NCBI RefSeq assembly: GCF_947492365.1
Contig: NZ_CANLMB010000001.1
Location: 1,302,001-1,366,000, forward strand
Direction of reading: 5' to 3'
Length of the DNA: 64,000 bases
Source: an uncultured Erythrobacter sp.
GTDB taxonomy: Bacteria > Pseudomonadota > Alphaproteobacteria > Sphingomonadales > Sphingomonadaceae
Below, piece by piece: positions 1 to 7,001 of this stretch (position 1 is its first letter; every line of letters starts with the position of its first letter). Below the pieces are notes generated by a model that saw only the letters and a program-made list of their open reading frames with translations, was not told the origin of the DNA and did no database searches. The position numbers and the translations under genes are program-made.

Positions 1-397
1 CGGCCCAGCCGTCGGTCTTCGCGCCCTCGGCAAAGCGGCTGGCGACGCAAATCTCGGCCTCTTGCCGTTTGAGCGCCTCCAGCATTTCCGCAAGCAGCGC
101 CGGATCGTGCTGGTGGTCGGCGTCCATCACAGCGAAATAGGGCGCGGCGGTGGCGCAAAATCCTTCGATGGCAGCGCTTGCCAATCCGCGTCTTCCGATG
201 CGCTGGATCACCCGGATGCGGTTGTCGCTCAGCGCGAGTGCGCGTGCTTCGTCAGCGGTGCCGTCTTCGCTATTGTCATCGACGATCAGGGCTTCCCACC
301 CCTCGGCACCCAACGCCTTCTCGATCCGCTCGATCAAGGGCGCGAGATTGCCGCGCTCGTTGAGCGTGGGGAGGATGATGGCGAGTTCGAGCGTCAC
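1..397 (-). CDS. Family 2 glycosyltransferase, polyprenol-phosphate mannosyltransferase-like (partial)
   Basis: About 132 N-terminal residues are visible; the gene runs off the left edge. The translated minus strand opens with a GT-A nucleotide-sugar fold: ILPTLNERGNL, then VDDNSEDGTAD, then VMDADHQHDP, whose DxD-like centre binds metal and the nucleotide sugar. The match is to Dpm1-type enzymes that move mannose or glucose from GDP/UDP-sugar to a polyprenyl phosphate at the inner membrane. An in-frame TAG sits three codons upstream, so the GTG at 397 is the first possible start. It lies 13 bp after the leuB stop, so the two are probably co-transcribed. Whether a C-terminal membrane domain (GtrA-like) follows cannot be seen. 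Confidence 0.82.
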   Translation of the reverse strand, partial: MTLELAIILPTLNERGNLAPLIERIEKALGAEGWEALIVDDNSEDGTADEARALALSDNRIRVIQRIGRRGLASAAIEGFCATAAPYFAVMDADHQHDPALLAEMLEALKRQEAEICVASRFAEGAKTDGWA

Positions 398-410
398 CCG
401 AGGCTACGTA

Positions 411-1475
411 TCAGAGCCGCTCCAGCACCGCATCTCCAATCGCCTGCGTGCCGTAATCGCCGCCCAGATCGCCGCCGTGAATACCGTCGGACAGCGCCTT
501 GCCCACCGCCGCATCGATCCGCGCGGCTTCGGCTTCCATACCGAATGAATGGCGCAGCATCATGGCTGCCGACAGGATCGTCGCCATCGGGTTGGCTTTG
601 CCCTCGCCGGCAATGTCAGGCGCGCTGCCATGGATCGGCTCGTAAAGGCCGAAAATACCATGCGCAGTGCGGCGCTCGCCCATAGAGGCGCTGGCCAGCA
701 GGCCAATCGAGCCGACCGCAGCGCTGGCCAGATCGGACAGGATATCGCCGAACAGATTGCCGGTCAGGATAACGCCGAACTGCGCCGGATTGCTGATGAT
801 CTGCATCGCGGCATTGTCGACATACATATGATCAAGCGTGATATCGGGGTGCGAAACGGCCGCCGCCTTCACGCTGTCGCGCCAGACCTGACTGGTTTCG
901 AGGACATTGGCCTTGTCCACGGATGTCACACGATGCTTGTCGCCGCGTCCGCGAGAGGCGCGAAAAGCGGTCAGCGCGATCCGCTGAACTTCGGTTTCGC
1001 AATAGGACATCATGTCCCAGCCTTCGCGGCTGCCGTCCAGAGCGACCTTTTCCCCTTTGTCGCCGAAATAGACATCGCCGGTCAGCTCGCGCACAATCAG
1101 CAGGTCCAGCGTCTTGGCAATTTCGGGCTTGAGCGGCGAGAGATGTTCGAGGCCTTCGAAAACCTTTGCGGGGCGCAGATTGGCGAACAGGTCCAGCTCT
1201 TTGCGCAGACCAAGGATCGCCTGTTCGGGTCGCAGCGAGCGCTCCAGATTGTCGCATTCCGGATCGCCCACCGCGCCGAACAGCACCGCGTCGCTTTCCT
1301 TCGCCATGGTCAGCGTTTCGAGCGGGAGCGGGTGGCCGTGGCGCTTGTAAGCGATCCCGCCGACATCGCCGTCAAACAGGGTCAGACCGGGCAGGTCGAG
1401 CGCCTCGAGCACCCGCACCGCCTCACGCGTTACCTCAGGACCAATCCCGTCACCGGGCAGAACCGCAATCTTCAT
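411..1475 (-). CDS. leuB: 3-isopropylmalate dehydrogenase
   Basis: Catalyses NAD-dependent oxidative decarboxylation of 3-isopropylmalate in leucine synthesis, in the cytoplasm. The 354-residue product starts MKIAVLPGDGIGPEV, the nucleotide-site start typical of the isocitrate/isopropylmalate dehydrogenase family. It carries the substrate-binding arginines in the SLRPEQAILGLRKELDLFANLRP region, a VDKANVL segment with the catalytic Lys, and the metal-binding DHMYVDN and NLFGDILSDLAS motifs. Length is normal. It lies 12 bp downstream of recO and 13 bp upstream of the glycosyltransferase start. leuC and leuD are not in the window. Confidence 0.97.
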   Translation of the reverse strand: MKIAVLPGDGIGPEVTREAVRVLEALDLPGLTLFDGDVGGIAYKRHGHPLPLETLTMAKESDAVLFGAVGDPECDNLERSLRPEQAILGLRKELDLFANLRPAKVFEGLEHLSPLKPEIAKTLDLLIVRELTGDVYFGDKGEKVALDGSREGWDMMSYCETEVQRIALTAFRASRGRGDKHRVTSVDKANVLETSQVWRDSVKAAAVSHPDITLDHMYVDNAAMQIISNPAQFGVILTGNLFGDILSDLASAAVGSIGLLASASMGERRTAHGIFGLYEPIHGSAPDIAGEGKANPMATILSAAMMLRHSFGMEAEAARIDAAVGKALSDGIHGGDLGGDYGTQAIGDAVLERL

Positions 1476-1487
1476 GTGCTAATCCCA

Positions 1488-2087
1488 CTATTCCATGCGA
1501 GCGAGCCGCTCGCCAAGCGCCACCCGAGCAGCCATAACATCGCGCGGGTTTCCGGCAAGCAGATGCTCGCCAATCGGGCGGTGAAGCTGGCGAAAGGCGC
1601 GGAATTGCGCTTCGAAATCCCCAGAAATCTCCGGTTTCTGGCCGCCATAACCCAGCTCGCGCAGCAGCATCGCCTCATAGGCGACCATCGCCGCGAGCCA
1701 GCCGCGGGCGCTGGGCGCATGGCAGATCGCGGTGAGCAGACCGTCGAGCGCGGAATAGAGCGAGGGATAGGGATTGCGCTCGGGCAAGGTGCTGGCGGTG
1801 AGCGCGCAGGCCCACTGGATCGCGGCAGCAGGCAGCGGCTCGGTCATCCACGGGGCGCGGCTTTCTGCCAGCTCGATCCGCGCAAAGGGAAGCTGGCTTT
1901 CGGACTTCGAGCGCAGTTCCAGCGCGACCGCATTGCCGGGGATCATCACAGGGCGCAGCTGCCGCCCTCGCCCGCCGGCAACATAGCCCGCGACCAGCCC
2001 GTGCTGCTCGGTCAGCAGCCGCGCAATCGCCGCCGTCTCACCATGCGCGCGCGATGCAATCAGAATGGCAGGCGCGCTGAGGTTCAT
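1488..2087 (-). CDS. recO: DNA repair protein RecO (short form)
   Basis: RecO loads RecA with RecF/RecR at gapped DNA and anneals complementary strands. The N-terminal OB-fold is recognisable: APAILIASRAHGETAAIARLLTEQHGLVAGYVAGGRGRQ, followed by a helical domain ending near YEAMLLRELGYGG. At 199 residues it is shorter than the roughly 240 of E. coli RecO, and no CxxC zinc-finger pair is visible in its C-terminal half. Its ATG overlaps the stop of the S9 peptidase gene by 4 bp (ATGA), which implies translational coupling. Assignment rests on the N-terminal half. Confidence 0.88.
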   Translation of the reverse strand: MNLSAPAILIASRAHGETAAIARLLTEQHGLVAGYVAGGRGRQLRPVMIPGNAVALELRSKSESQLPFARIELAESRAPWMTEPLPAAAIQWACALTASTLPERNPYPSLYSALDGLLTAICHAPSARGWLAAMVAYEAMLLRELGYGGQKPEISGDFEAQFRAFRQLHRPIGEHLLAGNPRDVMAARVALGERLARME

Positions 2088-4075
2088 TCGCTGCCGGAAA
2101 GCCCCAATTGCTCTTCGATAAATTGCGCCTGCTGGCGATAATAGAACAGCTGGTTCGACAGTTTCGCCCAGCCGTGCCCTTCATCGGGAATGCGGATGAA
2201 GGGTGCCTCGACCCCGTTTGCGCGCAGGGTCGTTACCATCACTTCGGTTTCGGCAATGTCGATGCGCGGGTCCATCACGCCGTGCGAGAACAAGACCGGC
2301 ACGGTGATCTGGTCGGCTTTGCGGATGGGCGAGTTCACGGTGTAATATTCGCGCCAGCGATCCTCGGTAATGTCGCCATATTCGATCCGGTCGGCGGCCT
2401 TCAAAGCGGGTGAGGCGATCTCGAGCGCGGTCACCCAATCGGCCACACCGTATAGCGAGACTCCCGCGACAAATTCGCCCGGATACTCTGCCAGCACGGC
2501 ATTCACCGCATAGCCGCCATAGGAGCCGCCCATCACCGCCGCGCGGTCTCCGTCGATCAAACCGTCGGCGGCCAGCGCGTTCTTCAGATCGACCAGATCG
2601 CGCACCGAATCGAGCCGGTTTTCGCGGTCATCGAGCGTCGAGTAAGTCCGCCCAAGACCTGTGCTCCCGCGCACATTGGGTTCGAACACCGCGACACCGC
2701 GCGCGACGTGATATTGCGCGATCGGATCATAATTGGCCTGCGACTGCCCCGAAGGCCCGCCATGGACGGAGAACAGCACCGGCGGTGCGTCCGCGCCTGT
2801 GCCCGCCCCTTCGGGCAGGTAGAGCAGACCTTGCAGTTCCACCCCGTCGCGCGCGGTGTAGCGCACCACTTGTGGGCGCACGAGCCGCTCAGGATCAAGC
2901 CCGGCCATATTGGCCGCGAAGATGCGGTTTGCCGTGCCCTGCTCCGGATTGGTCATCCAGATCTCGCCCGGCGTCTGCCAGCCATTGACGCGGATCAGCA
3001 GATCGCCATCGCCCTCGCAATCGAGCGCATAGGTGCCCTCCGGCATTTCGGGCATGGAAATCGGGCGTTTCTCGACCACGTGCCAGCCGCGCAGCTCATC
3101 GAACCCGTCGCGGTTCATGGTGAAATAAAGGAACGATCCGCCCGGCCCCGCGCCGCACAATTCGAGGTTTTCGACATCGGCATCGGTTTCAAAGACGCGC
3201 TCGAACGAACCGCCTTCGACGCTGTAGAACGACAAAGTCCCGAACTCACGGTCGCGATTGGTGGAGAAGTAGAAGCCGCTTGAATCGGGCCACCACTCAA
3301 ACCCTCCAAGTGTGTGGCTGGCGCGGTCCTCGACCGCAGGTTCTGAAATCGTGGTCAACTCGCTTGTGGCAAGGTCGAGCAGATAGAGGTTGTCCGCATC
3401 CTCTCCGACCCGCTCCGTCACCAGCGCATATTTGCCATCGGGAGAGATCGATTGCGCCGCGAGGCCTAGCTCGGCTTCGACCAGCAGCTCGCTCTCGCCC
3501 TGCATTGTCCCGCGGTAGATGTCGAACACGCCGGTGCCGCGCGCGGTTGAGGCGTAGATGAAGCTGCCATCGGCGGCGAAATCGCCAAAGATACGGAAAT
3601 CGCCCCGTGCTGCGGGGAGCACTTCGGCCTCGCTCATACCGTCGGGGGAAAGCGCGAAATAGCCCGGCTGTTCGTTGCCGTCGCGGTCAGCGGAGTAGAA
3701 CAGGCTGGAGCCGTCGGGAGTCCAGATCGGCGAAAACACACCGGTTTCAAAAGTGATTTGCTGCGGCTGTCCCCCGCTCGAAGGCATCACCCAAATCTCG
3801 TACTGACCGCTCACATCCCATGTGAATGCGATCGTCTCGCCATCGGGCGAAAGGTTCGCCGCCAAAGGCCCCGAAGCGAGCAGATAGCGCGCAATGTCGG
3901 CAGGATATTCGCCCGCGCGCCCGATCGTGACGGCAGAGCCATCAGGCTCGATAGCCTCGATCGACATGTCCGCGCCCGATGCGCCGCCAAAGGTCGCTTC
4001 GTCATCCTGAGCGGACAGGGCTGCGGGCAAAGCTGCGCAGATAGCGGCAGTGCTCAAAAGGATTGTGCGGATCAT
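2084..4075 (-). CDS. S9 family serine peptidase (prolyl oligopeptidase / DPP4-like), exported
   Basis: Predicted periplasmic peptidase of 663 residues. A signal peptide (about residues 1-22, ending ALSAQ) is followed by a beta-propeller made of TolB/WD40-like strands (for example NLSPDGETIAFTWD and WTPDGSSLFYSADRDGN) up to about residue 400. A C-terminal alpha/beta-hydrolase domain follows. The catalytic triad is readable: Ser518 in GGSYGGYA, Asp602 in GVMDPR and His634 in DEGHGW. Family members cleave short peptides, often after proline or alanine. It overlaps recO by 4 bp. Substrate cannot be inferred. Confidence 0.93.
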   Translation of the reverse strand: MIRTILLSTAAICAALPAALSAQDDEATFGGASGADMSIEAIEPDGSAVTIGRAGEYPADIARYLLASGPLAANLSPDGETIAFTWDVSGQYEIWVMPSSGGQPQQITFETGVFSPIWTPDGSSLFYSADRDGNEQPGYFALSPDGMSEAEVLPAARGDFRIFGDFAADGSFIYASTARGTGVFDIYRGTMQGESELLVEAELGLAAQSISPDGKYALVTERVGEDADNLYLLDLATSELTTISEPAVEDRASHTLGGFEWWPDSSGFYFSTNRDREFGTLSFYSVEGGSFERVFETDADVENLELCGAGPGGSFLYFTMNRDGFDELRGWHVVEKRPISMPEMPEGTYALDCEGDGDLLIRVNGWQTPGEIWMTNPEQGTANRIFAANMAGLDPERLVRPQVVRYTARDGVELQGLLYLPEGAGTGADAPPVLFSVHGGPSGQSQANYDPIAQYHVARGVAVFEPNVRGSTGLGRTYSTLDDRENRLDSVRDLVDLKNALAADGLIDGDRAAVMGGSYGGYAVNAVLAEYPGEFVAGVSLYGVADWVTALEIASPALKAADRIEYGDITEDRWREYYTVNSPIRKADQITVPVLFSHGVMDPRIDIAETEVMVTTLRANGVEAPFIRIPDEGHGWAKLSNQLFYYRQQAQFIEEQLGLSGSE

Positions 4076-4148
4076 GGGCGGCGTCCTCTGGCTGGAAAGA
4101 AACCAGCCTAACGCAATGCTGCCACTATTGAAAAGGTCGAAGCGCTTC

Positions 4149-4397
4149 TCAGCCCTTCAGCTTGGCTTCCAGCTCGGCAACTTTGGCTTCGAGCGCGTCG
4201 GCCTGCTCACGCGCCTTTTGCGCCATAGCCTTGACCGTCTCGAACTCTTCGCGGCTGACAAAGTCCATGCCGCCCATGGCTTCGCGCATACGCTCGCGCG
4301 CGCTCTCACGCGCCTCGCGGGTCATGCCAGCCATGGTTCCGGCCGCGCTGTTGGCGAGTTTGACGAAGTCGGCGATGATCGGGTTTTCGCTTTGCAT
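4149..4397 (-). CDS. UbiK-like accessory factor (BMFP family)
   Basis: An 82-residue protein of the BMFP/UbiK family, whose E. coli member assists ubiquinone synthesis with UbiJ and has membrane-fusogenic activity. An N-terminal amphipathic segment (NPIIADFVKLANSAAGTMAGMTREARE) is followed by SREEFETVKAMAQKAREQADALEAKVAELEAKL, a C-terminal coiled coil with heptad leucine and alanine positions. Sphingomonad homologues are similar in size. It is a stand-alone gene on the minus strand. The region upstream of its start is filled by two structured repeats (4449-4672). Confidence 0.85.
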   Translation of the reverse strand: MQSENPIIADFVKLANSAAGTMAGMTREARESARERMREAMGGMDFVSREEFETVKAMAQKAREQADALEAKVAELEAKLKG

Positions 4398-4448
4398 GGC
4401 GAGCTATTTGGCGATGCGAGGGCGCTTGGGCAAGGCCCTTTGTTTTGC

Positions 4449-4541
4449 GCATCGCCTCCGCGATGCGATTTCCTCGCTCACGCGACCTAAAGGTCGCATC
4501 GCTGCGGGCGCGCCGTCGCGCTTGCGACGCCTGCGGCGTCG
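4449..4541 (+). repeat. Structured repeat, copy D (plus orientation)
   Basis: One of four related intergenic elements. Hairpin 1 is GCATCGC/GCGATGC (4449-4455 with 4460-4466) closed by a CTCC loop. A CCTCGCT linker follows, then hairpin 2, GCGACCT AA AGGTCGC (4482-4497), then TCGCTGCGGGCG, and a third stem CGACGCC TGC GGCGTCG (4525-4541). The order of CTCC-loop hairpin, CCTCG linker, AA-loop hairpin and CTGCGGGC box matches copies A and B on the opposite strand. It faces copy A head to head in the same intergenic gap. Confidence 0.75.
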
Positions 4542-4582
4542 AACCATTCCAAGCTATTTAACGTATCGCGGAGCACGGTTTG

Positions 4583-4672
4583 CGACTAGCAGACCGCAAG
4601 GCCGACTGGCCGCCCGCAGCGGGTGCGGCTTGCCGCACGTCTAGCGAGGACGCTCGCCCGGAGGGGTGAGCG
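4583..4672 (-). repeat. Structured repeat, copy A (minus orientation)
   Basis: Read on the minus strand: hairpin 1 (4651-4659 with 4664-4672, loop CTCC), the linker GTCCTCGCTAGAC, hairpin 2 GTGCGGC AA GCCGCAC (4623-4638), then CTGCGGGCGG. From 4600 to 4672 it aligns without gaps to 60266-60338 (copy B). The differences in hairpin 2 are paired: G-C here, A-T in copy B. It begins 6 bp after the tspO stop codon, so it may serve as that gene's 3' structure. Confidence 0.8.
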
Positions 4673-4677
4673 AAAAA

Positions 4678-5226
4678 CTAGAGCTCTATCCGCTCCACCG
4701 CGCCGTCGGGCATGTCCGCGCCGCCATCGGGGTTGGCCTGGATGAACTGATAATTGAGAACCGCAGCGAAGATAACCCATGCCAGATAGGGGAGCAGCAT
4801 CACCGCGGCGAGTTTGCGCACCCGCCAAAATATCGCGATCACGGCCAGCAGGCTAACGATGACATAGACCATCACATAGAGCGCGCTCACCATGTCCTGC
4901 ATTCCGAAGAAAACCGGCGTCCAGGCAAGGTTGCCGATAAAATGCAGTGCGAAGGCGATGATTGCGATGCCTCGGCCATAGGCGCCCCATGCGCTGACGA
5001 CGAGCGCGAGCGAGAGACCGATCATTACATAAAGCACCGTCCACACGATCCCGAACCAGACGGGCGGCGGGAAGATGTCGGGCTTCACCAAATTCTGGAA
5101 CCAGAGCGTATTGGGGCTGCCCAATCCGCCGGCGAGAAAGCCGAGTAACACGATAAGCGGCACCAGAAATAGCGACCAGCGCAGGAAACTGGCGCGCAAT
5201 TGCGCTTTCGAAGCGAGTAAGTTCAT
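4678..5226 (-). CDS. tspO: TspO/MBR family membrane protein
   Basis: Tryptophan-rich sensory protein/translocator family; members bind porphyrins, and in Rhodobacter TspO modulates photopigment gene expression. The 182-residue product has five hydrophobic helices. It also has the family features FLAGGLGSPN, the loop PDIFPPPVWFGIVWTVLY, and helices ending in the NLAWTPVFFGMQD and LPYLAWVIFAAVLNYQ motifs. The ATG at 5226 was chosen because AGGAGAG precedes it by 6 nt; the frame stays open upstream but no family sequence lies there. The stop is directly followed by repeat copy A. Confidence 0.9.
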   Translation of the reverse strand: MNLLASKAQLRASFLRWSLFLVPLIVLLGFLAGGLGSPNTLWFQNLVKPDIFPPPVWFGIVWTVLYVMIGLSLALVVSAWGAYGRGIAIIAFALHFIGNLAWTPVFFGMQDMVSALYVMVYVIVSLLAVIAIFWRVRKLAAVMLLPYLAWVIFAAVLNYQFIQANPDGGADMPDGAVERIEL

Positions 5227-5598
5227 CGTCTCTCCTGACAGGGCAAAGCGATCACTCGCGCTCCACCCGGCATGCAGCAATCCCGTTTCAATTCTGCGCC
5301 TCGATTCGCATCTGGCGATTCGGACCTCGAAAGCGCGATCCGGCGATACACGAGCACTCCCAATGCGCCAATTCCCGCCGCGCTGACCTTGCGCCAACCG
5401 CCTCATTTTCCGCCGATTCTGGGTCTGGATCAGAGGAAAATCATTAAGACCATTCGCGCTTTCGCCTCATTGTGTTAGCTTCGCCACATTCTTGCCGCGA
5501 TTCGGGGCGCTGTTCGGCAGGAAAAACATTATGCGCCTAACTTTATCATCTGGAATCCGGGCTCTTTCGCCGGGAATTCAATGAGGGGAACGATTTAA
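5227..5598. other. Intergenic region without a recognised gene
   Basis: This is 372 bp between the divergent tspO and Cys-repeat lipoprotein genes. It should hold both promoters. Short ORFs exist on the plus strand but lack ribosome sites and resemble no protein I know. A GAGGGGA Shine-Dalgarno at about 5583-5589 serves the downstream ATG at 5599. No convincing -35/-10 pair or known RNA element was recognised. Confidence 0.6.
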
Positions 5599-5847
5599 AT
5601 GAAAAAGACCAACTTTGCATCGATGCTCGCTGTCGCTGGCGGCCTCGCAATTGCAACCGCTGCATGCTCGGCTCCGGCTGACGAAGGCTCGACCGACGCT
5701 GACGAAACTTCGGTTGAAGAAGTTGCAGCAGAAGGCTGCTGTGCAGCTGCTGAAGGTTGCTGTGCTGCCGCAGAAGGCTGCTGTGCAGCTGAAGGTTGCT
5801 GTGCCGCAGAAGGTTGCTGCGCCGCTTCTGAGTGCGAAGCTGCATAA
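5599..5847 (+). CDS. Small lipoprotein with five tandem EGCCAA repeats
   Basis: An 82-residue putative lipoprotein of unknown function. MKKTNFASMLAVAGGLAIATAAC is a signal peptide ending in a plausible lipobox (TAAC, Cys23). An acidic linker (residues about 27-44) leads into five copies of EGCCAA or EGCCAAA and a final ECEAA. The mature part therefore holds ten paired cysteines plus one more, in an alanine/glutamate background with almost no aromatic or basic residues. The pattern suggests binding of soft metal ions or a thiol buffer at the membrane surface, which is inference. A good Shine-Dalgarno precedes the ATG and a strong terminator follows at 5874, so it is a single-gene unit. The minus-strand ORFs across the repeats are shadows. 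Confidence 0.8.
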   Translation: MKKTNFASMLAVAGGLAIATAACSAPADEGSTDADETSVEEVAAEGCCAAAEGCCAAAEGCCAAEGCCAAEGCCAASECEAA

Positions 5848-5873
5848 GCTTCACGCACTTGCGTAAAACATTC

Positions 5874-5909
5874 CGGCCGATGGCAGCTCAGGTTGCCATC
5901 GGCCGTTTT
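5874..5909 (+). terminator. Rho-independent terminator of the Cys-repeat lipoprotein
   Basis: A 12-bp perfect stem, CGGCCGATGGCA (5874-5885) with TGCCATCGGCCG (5894-5905), with an 8-nt loop and then TTTT. It is 26 bp after the stop codon of the EGCCAA lipoprotein. Confidence 0.9.
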
Positions 5910-5974
5910 GTATCCAGTTACCGTGACGTACAGTTACTCAAACTTAAGCCCTAACCCGCCAAGAATTGCCGACC

Positions 5975-6628
5975 ATGACCCCAGTCGAAGCCGCACACAC
6001 CGTTATCGAAACCATCACCGCAATGGCGCAGGAGCAAAAACCGCTCATGTTGCGCGTTGTACCCAAGGACAAGGTGCATTTCTGGAAGCACTATCCGGAA
6101 AAAGACGCCCGCGACAAACATTGCAAATCGCGCTGGTATTATCACGTCCACGCCGCCGGCTCGCGCGACGAGGATGAGCACGGCCACTTTCACCTCTTTC
6201 TCCACCGCTCACAATTGCCTGAGGGGCTGGAGCCAAAGGTTTGGCCGCCGCAAGGTGAAGACGCAAAGGCGCATGTCACCCATCTGATCGGCCTGTCGAT
6301 CAACACCGTCGGCATTCCGCGCAGCTGGTTCACCGTGAACCGCTTTGTGACCAACGAATTCCTGTTCCCCGCCGAGACGATGATCGAGCATCTGCCCGAC
6401 TTCAATGTCGACCACACCAATCAAGACGATCTGGTCAACCGCTTCGTCACCGCCATGGTCGCGCTCTACCGCGAAGAGATCGCCGATCTGCTGCGCCAGC
6501 GCGACGCGAAACAGGCCGAGCTTGAGGCCGAGCACGGCGAAAAGGGCTACGAAAAGGCCAGCGGCGTGGAAGTGCTTTCACAGATCCCGATTGACCTCGA
6601 TGCGAAGATTTCGGGGATGGATCTCTAG
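5975..6628 (+). CDS. Conserved hypothetical protein (possibly DUF6969 family)
   Basis: A soluble protein of 217 residues with no signal peptide. The central region is rich in aromatic and His residues (VHFWKHYPEKDARD, SRWYYHVHAAG, HGHFHLFLHR), then HVTHLIGLSINTVGIPRSWFTVNRFVTNE, and an acidic, helical C-terminus. It resembles a family of uncharacterised proteobacterial proteins that I associate, without certainty, with DUF6969. The ATG at 5975 was preferred to an in-frame TTG at 5966; neither has a strong ribosome site. The stop is 2 bp from the left arm of the GIY-YIG inverted repeat. Confidence 0.75.
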   Translation: MTPVEAAHTVIETITAMAQEQKPLMLRVVPKDKVHFWKHYPEKDARDKHCKSRWYYHVHAAGSRDEDEHGHFHLFLHRSQLPEGLEPKVWPPQGEDAKAHVTHLIGLSINTVGIPRSWFTVNRFVTNEFLFPAETMIEHLPDFNVDHTNQDDLVNRFVTAMVALYREEIADLLRQRDAKQAELEAEHGEKGYEKASGVEVLSQIPIDLDAKISGMDL

Positions 6629-6630
6629 GC

Positions 6631-6666
6631 TTCGTCATTGCGAGCGAAGCGAAGCAATCCACGGAC
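6631..6666 (+). repeat. Left inverted-repeat arm of the GIY-YIG unit
   Basis: Begins TTCGTCATTGCGAG and ends GCAATCCACGGAC. The arm is itself an imperfect palindrome: ATTGC and GCAAT bracket a 12-nt GAGCGAAGCGAA core. It matches the right arm in reverse complement at 35 of 36 positions. Confidence 0.9.
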
Positions 6667-6971
6667 TAACGGTTCAGTTCGAAGAACAAGTCACGCCATT
6701 CGGGGTTCGAGGCTGCAACAAGCGCAATCTTCTTCGCGCGCGACCCGCCCTTCAACTGCTTCTCGCGCGCAATCGCCGTATCCATCGTGGAGTGGAGTTC
6801 AAACCACACGAGCCGCTTGCAGCCGTAGCGTTTGGTGAAGCCTTCGACTTGACCCTCGCGGTGCTGCCAAGCGCGTTTCGCCAAATCAGATGTAACACCG
6901 ACATAGATTGTGCCGCGTTTGTGGTTTGCCATGATGTAGACGGCGGGCTGGAAATTGTCTGATCGGTCCAT
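6666..6971 (-). CDS. GIY-YIG nuclease family protein (single-domain)
   Basis: A 101-residue stand-alone GIY-YIG (URI-type) endonuclease domain. Family signatures are present: the GIY-equivalent VYI (Tyr12), the YIG-equivalent YVG (23-25), catalytic-helix Arg33, His37, and the metal-binding Glu70 in AREKQLK. The usual tail KKIALVAASNPEWRDLFFE closes the domain. All expected catalytic positions appear intact. Homologues are usually annotated only as GIY-YIG nuclease family proteins of unknown role. The start ATG is inside the right inverted-repeat arm, so expression must begin in or beyond the arm, possibly from tlyA read-through on the same strand. A later start would delete the first motif. 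Confidence 0.9.
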   Translation of the reverse strand: MDRSDNFQPAVYIMANHKRGTIYVGVTSDLAKRAWQHREGQVEGFTKRYGCKRLVWFELHSTMDTAIAREKQLKGGSRAKKIALVAASNPEWRDLFFELNR

Positions 6972-7001
6972 GGATTGCTTCGCTTCGCTCGCAATGACGA
7001 A
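6966..7001 (-). repeat. Right inverted-repeat arm of the GIY-YIG unit
   Basis: Reverse complement of the left arm apart from one C/T difference. It carries the start codon of the nuclease gene, and its outer end abuts the TAA stop of tlyA at 7002. Confidence 0.9.

Larger units (their letters stand above)
6631..7001. mobile_element. Putative mobile unit: GIY-YIG gene between inverted repeats
   Basis: A 371-bp unit bounded by 36-nt arms (6631-6666 and 6966-7001) that are inverted copies with one mismatch; the outer 31 nt are identical. The nuclease ORF fills the interior so tightly that its ATG lies inside the right arm and its TAG shares a base with the left arm. The unit sits between two convergent genes, 2 bp after one stop and directly against the tlyA stop. 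No clear target duplication is visible. Mobility is inferred from the architecture and from the ORF-less copy at 62858-62964. Confidence 0.6.

Noticed and set aside
549..2141. A 530-residue plus-strand frame across leuB and recO
   Set aside because: It spans two well-supported minus-strand genes and their junction; no homology.
5599..5847. CRISPR-like or minisatellite interpretation of the repeat units
   Set aside because: The repeats are 18-21 nt, adjacent without spacers, and stay in one reading frame.
5546..5858. Leu/Gln/Ser-rich and Ala/Gln-rich repeat proteins on the minus strand over the Cys-repeat gene
   Set aside because: They are the other-strand readings of the EGCCAA repeats; only the plus-strand frame has a signal peptide, ribosome site and terminator.
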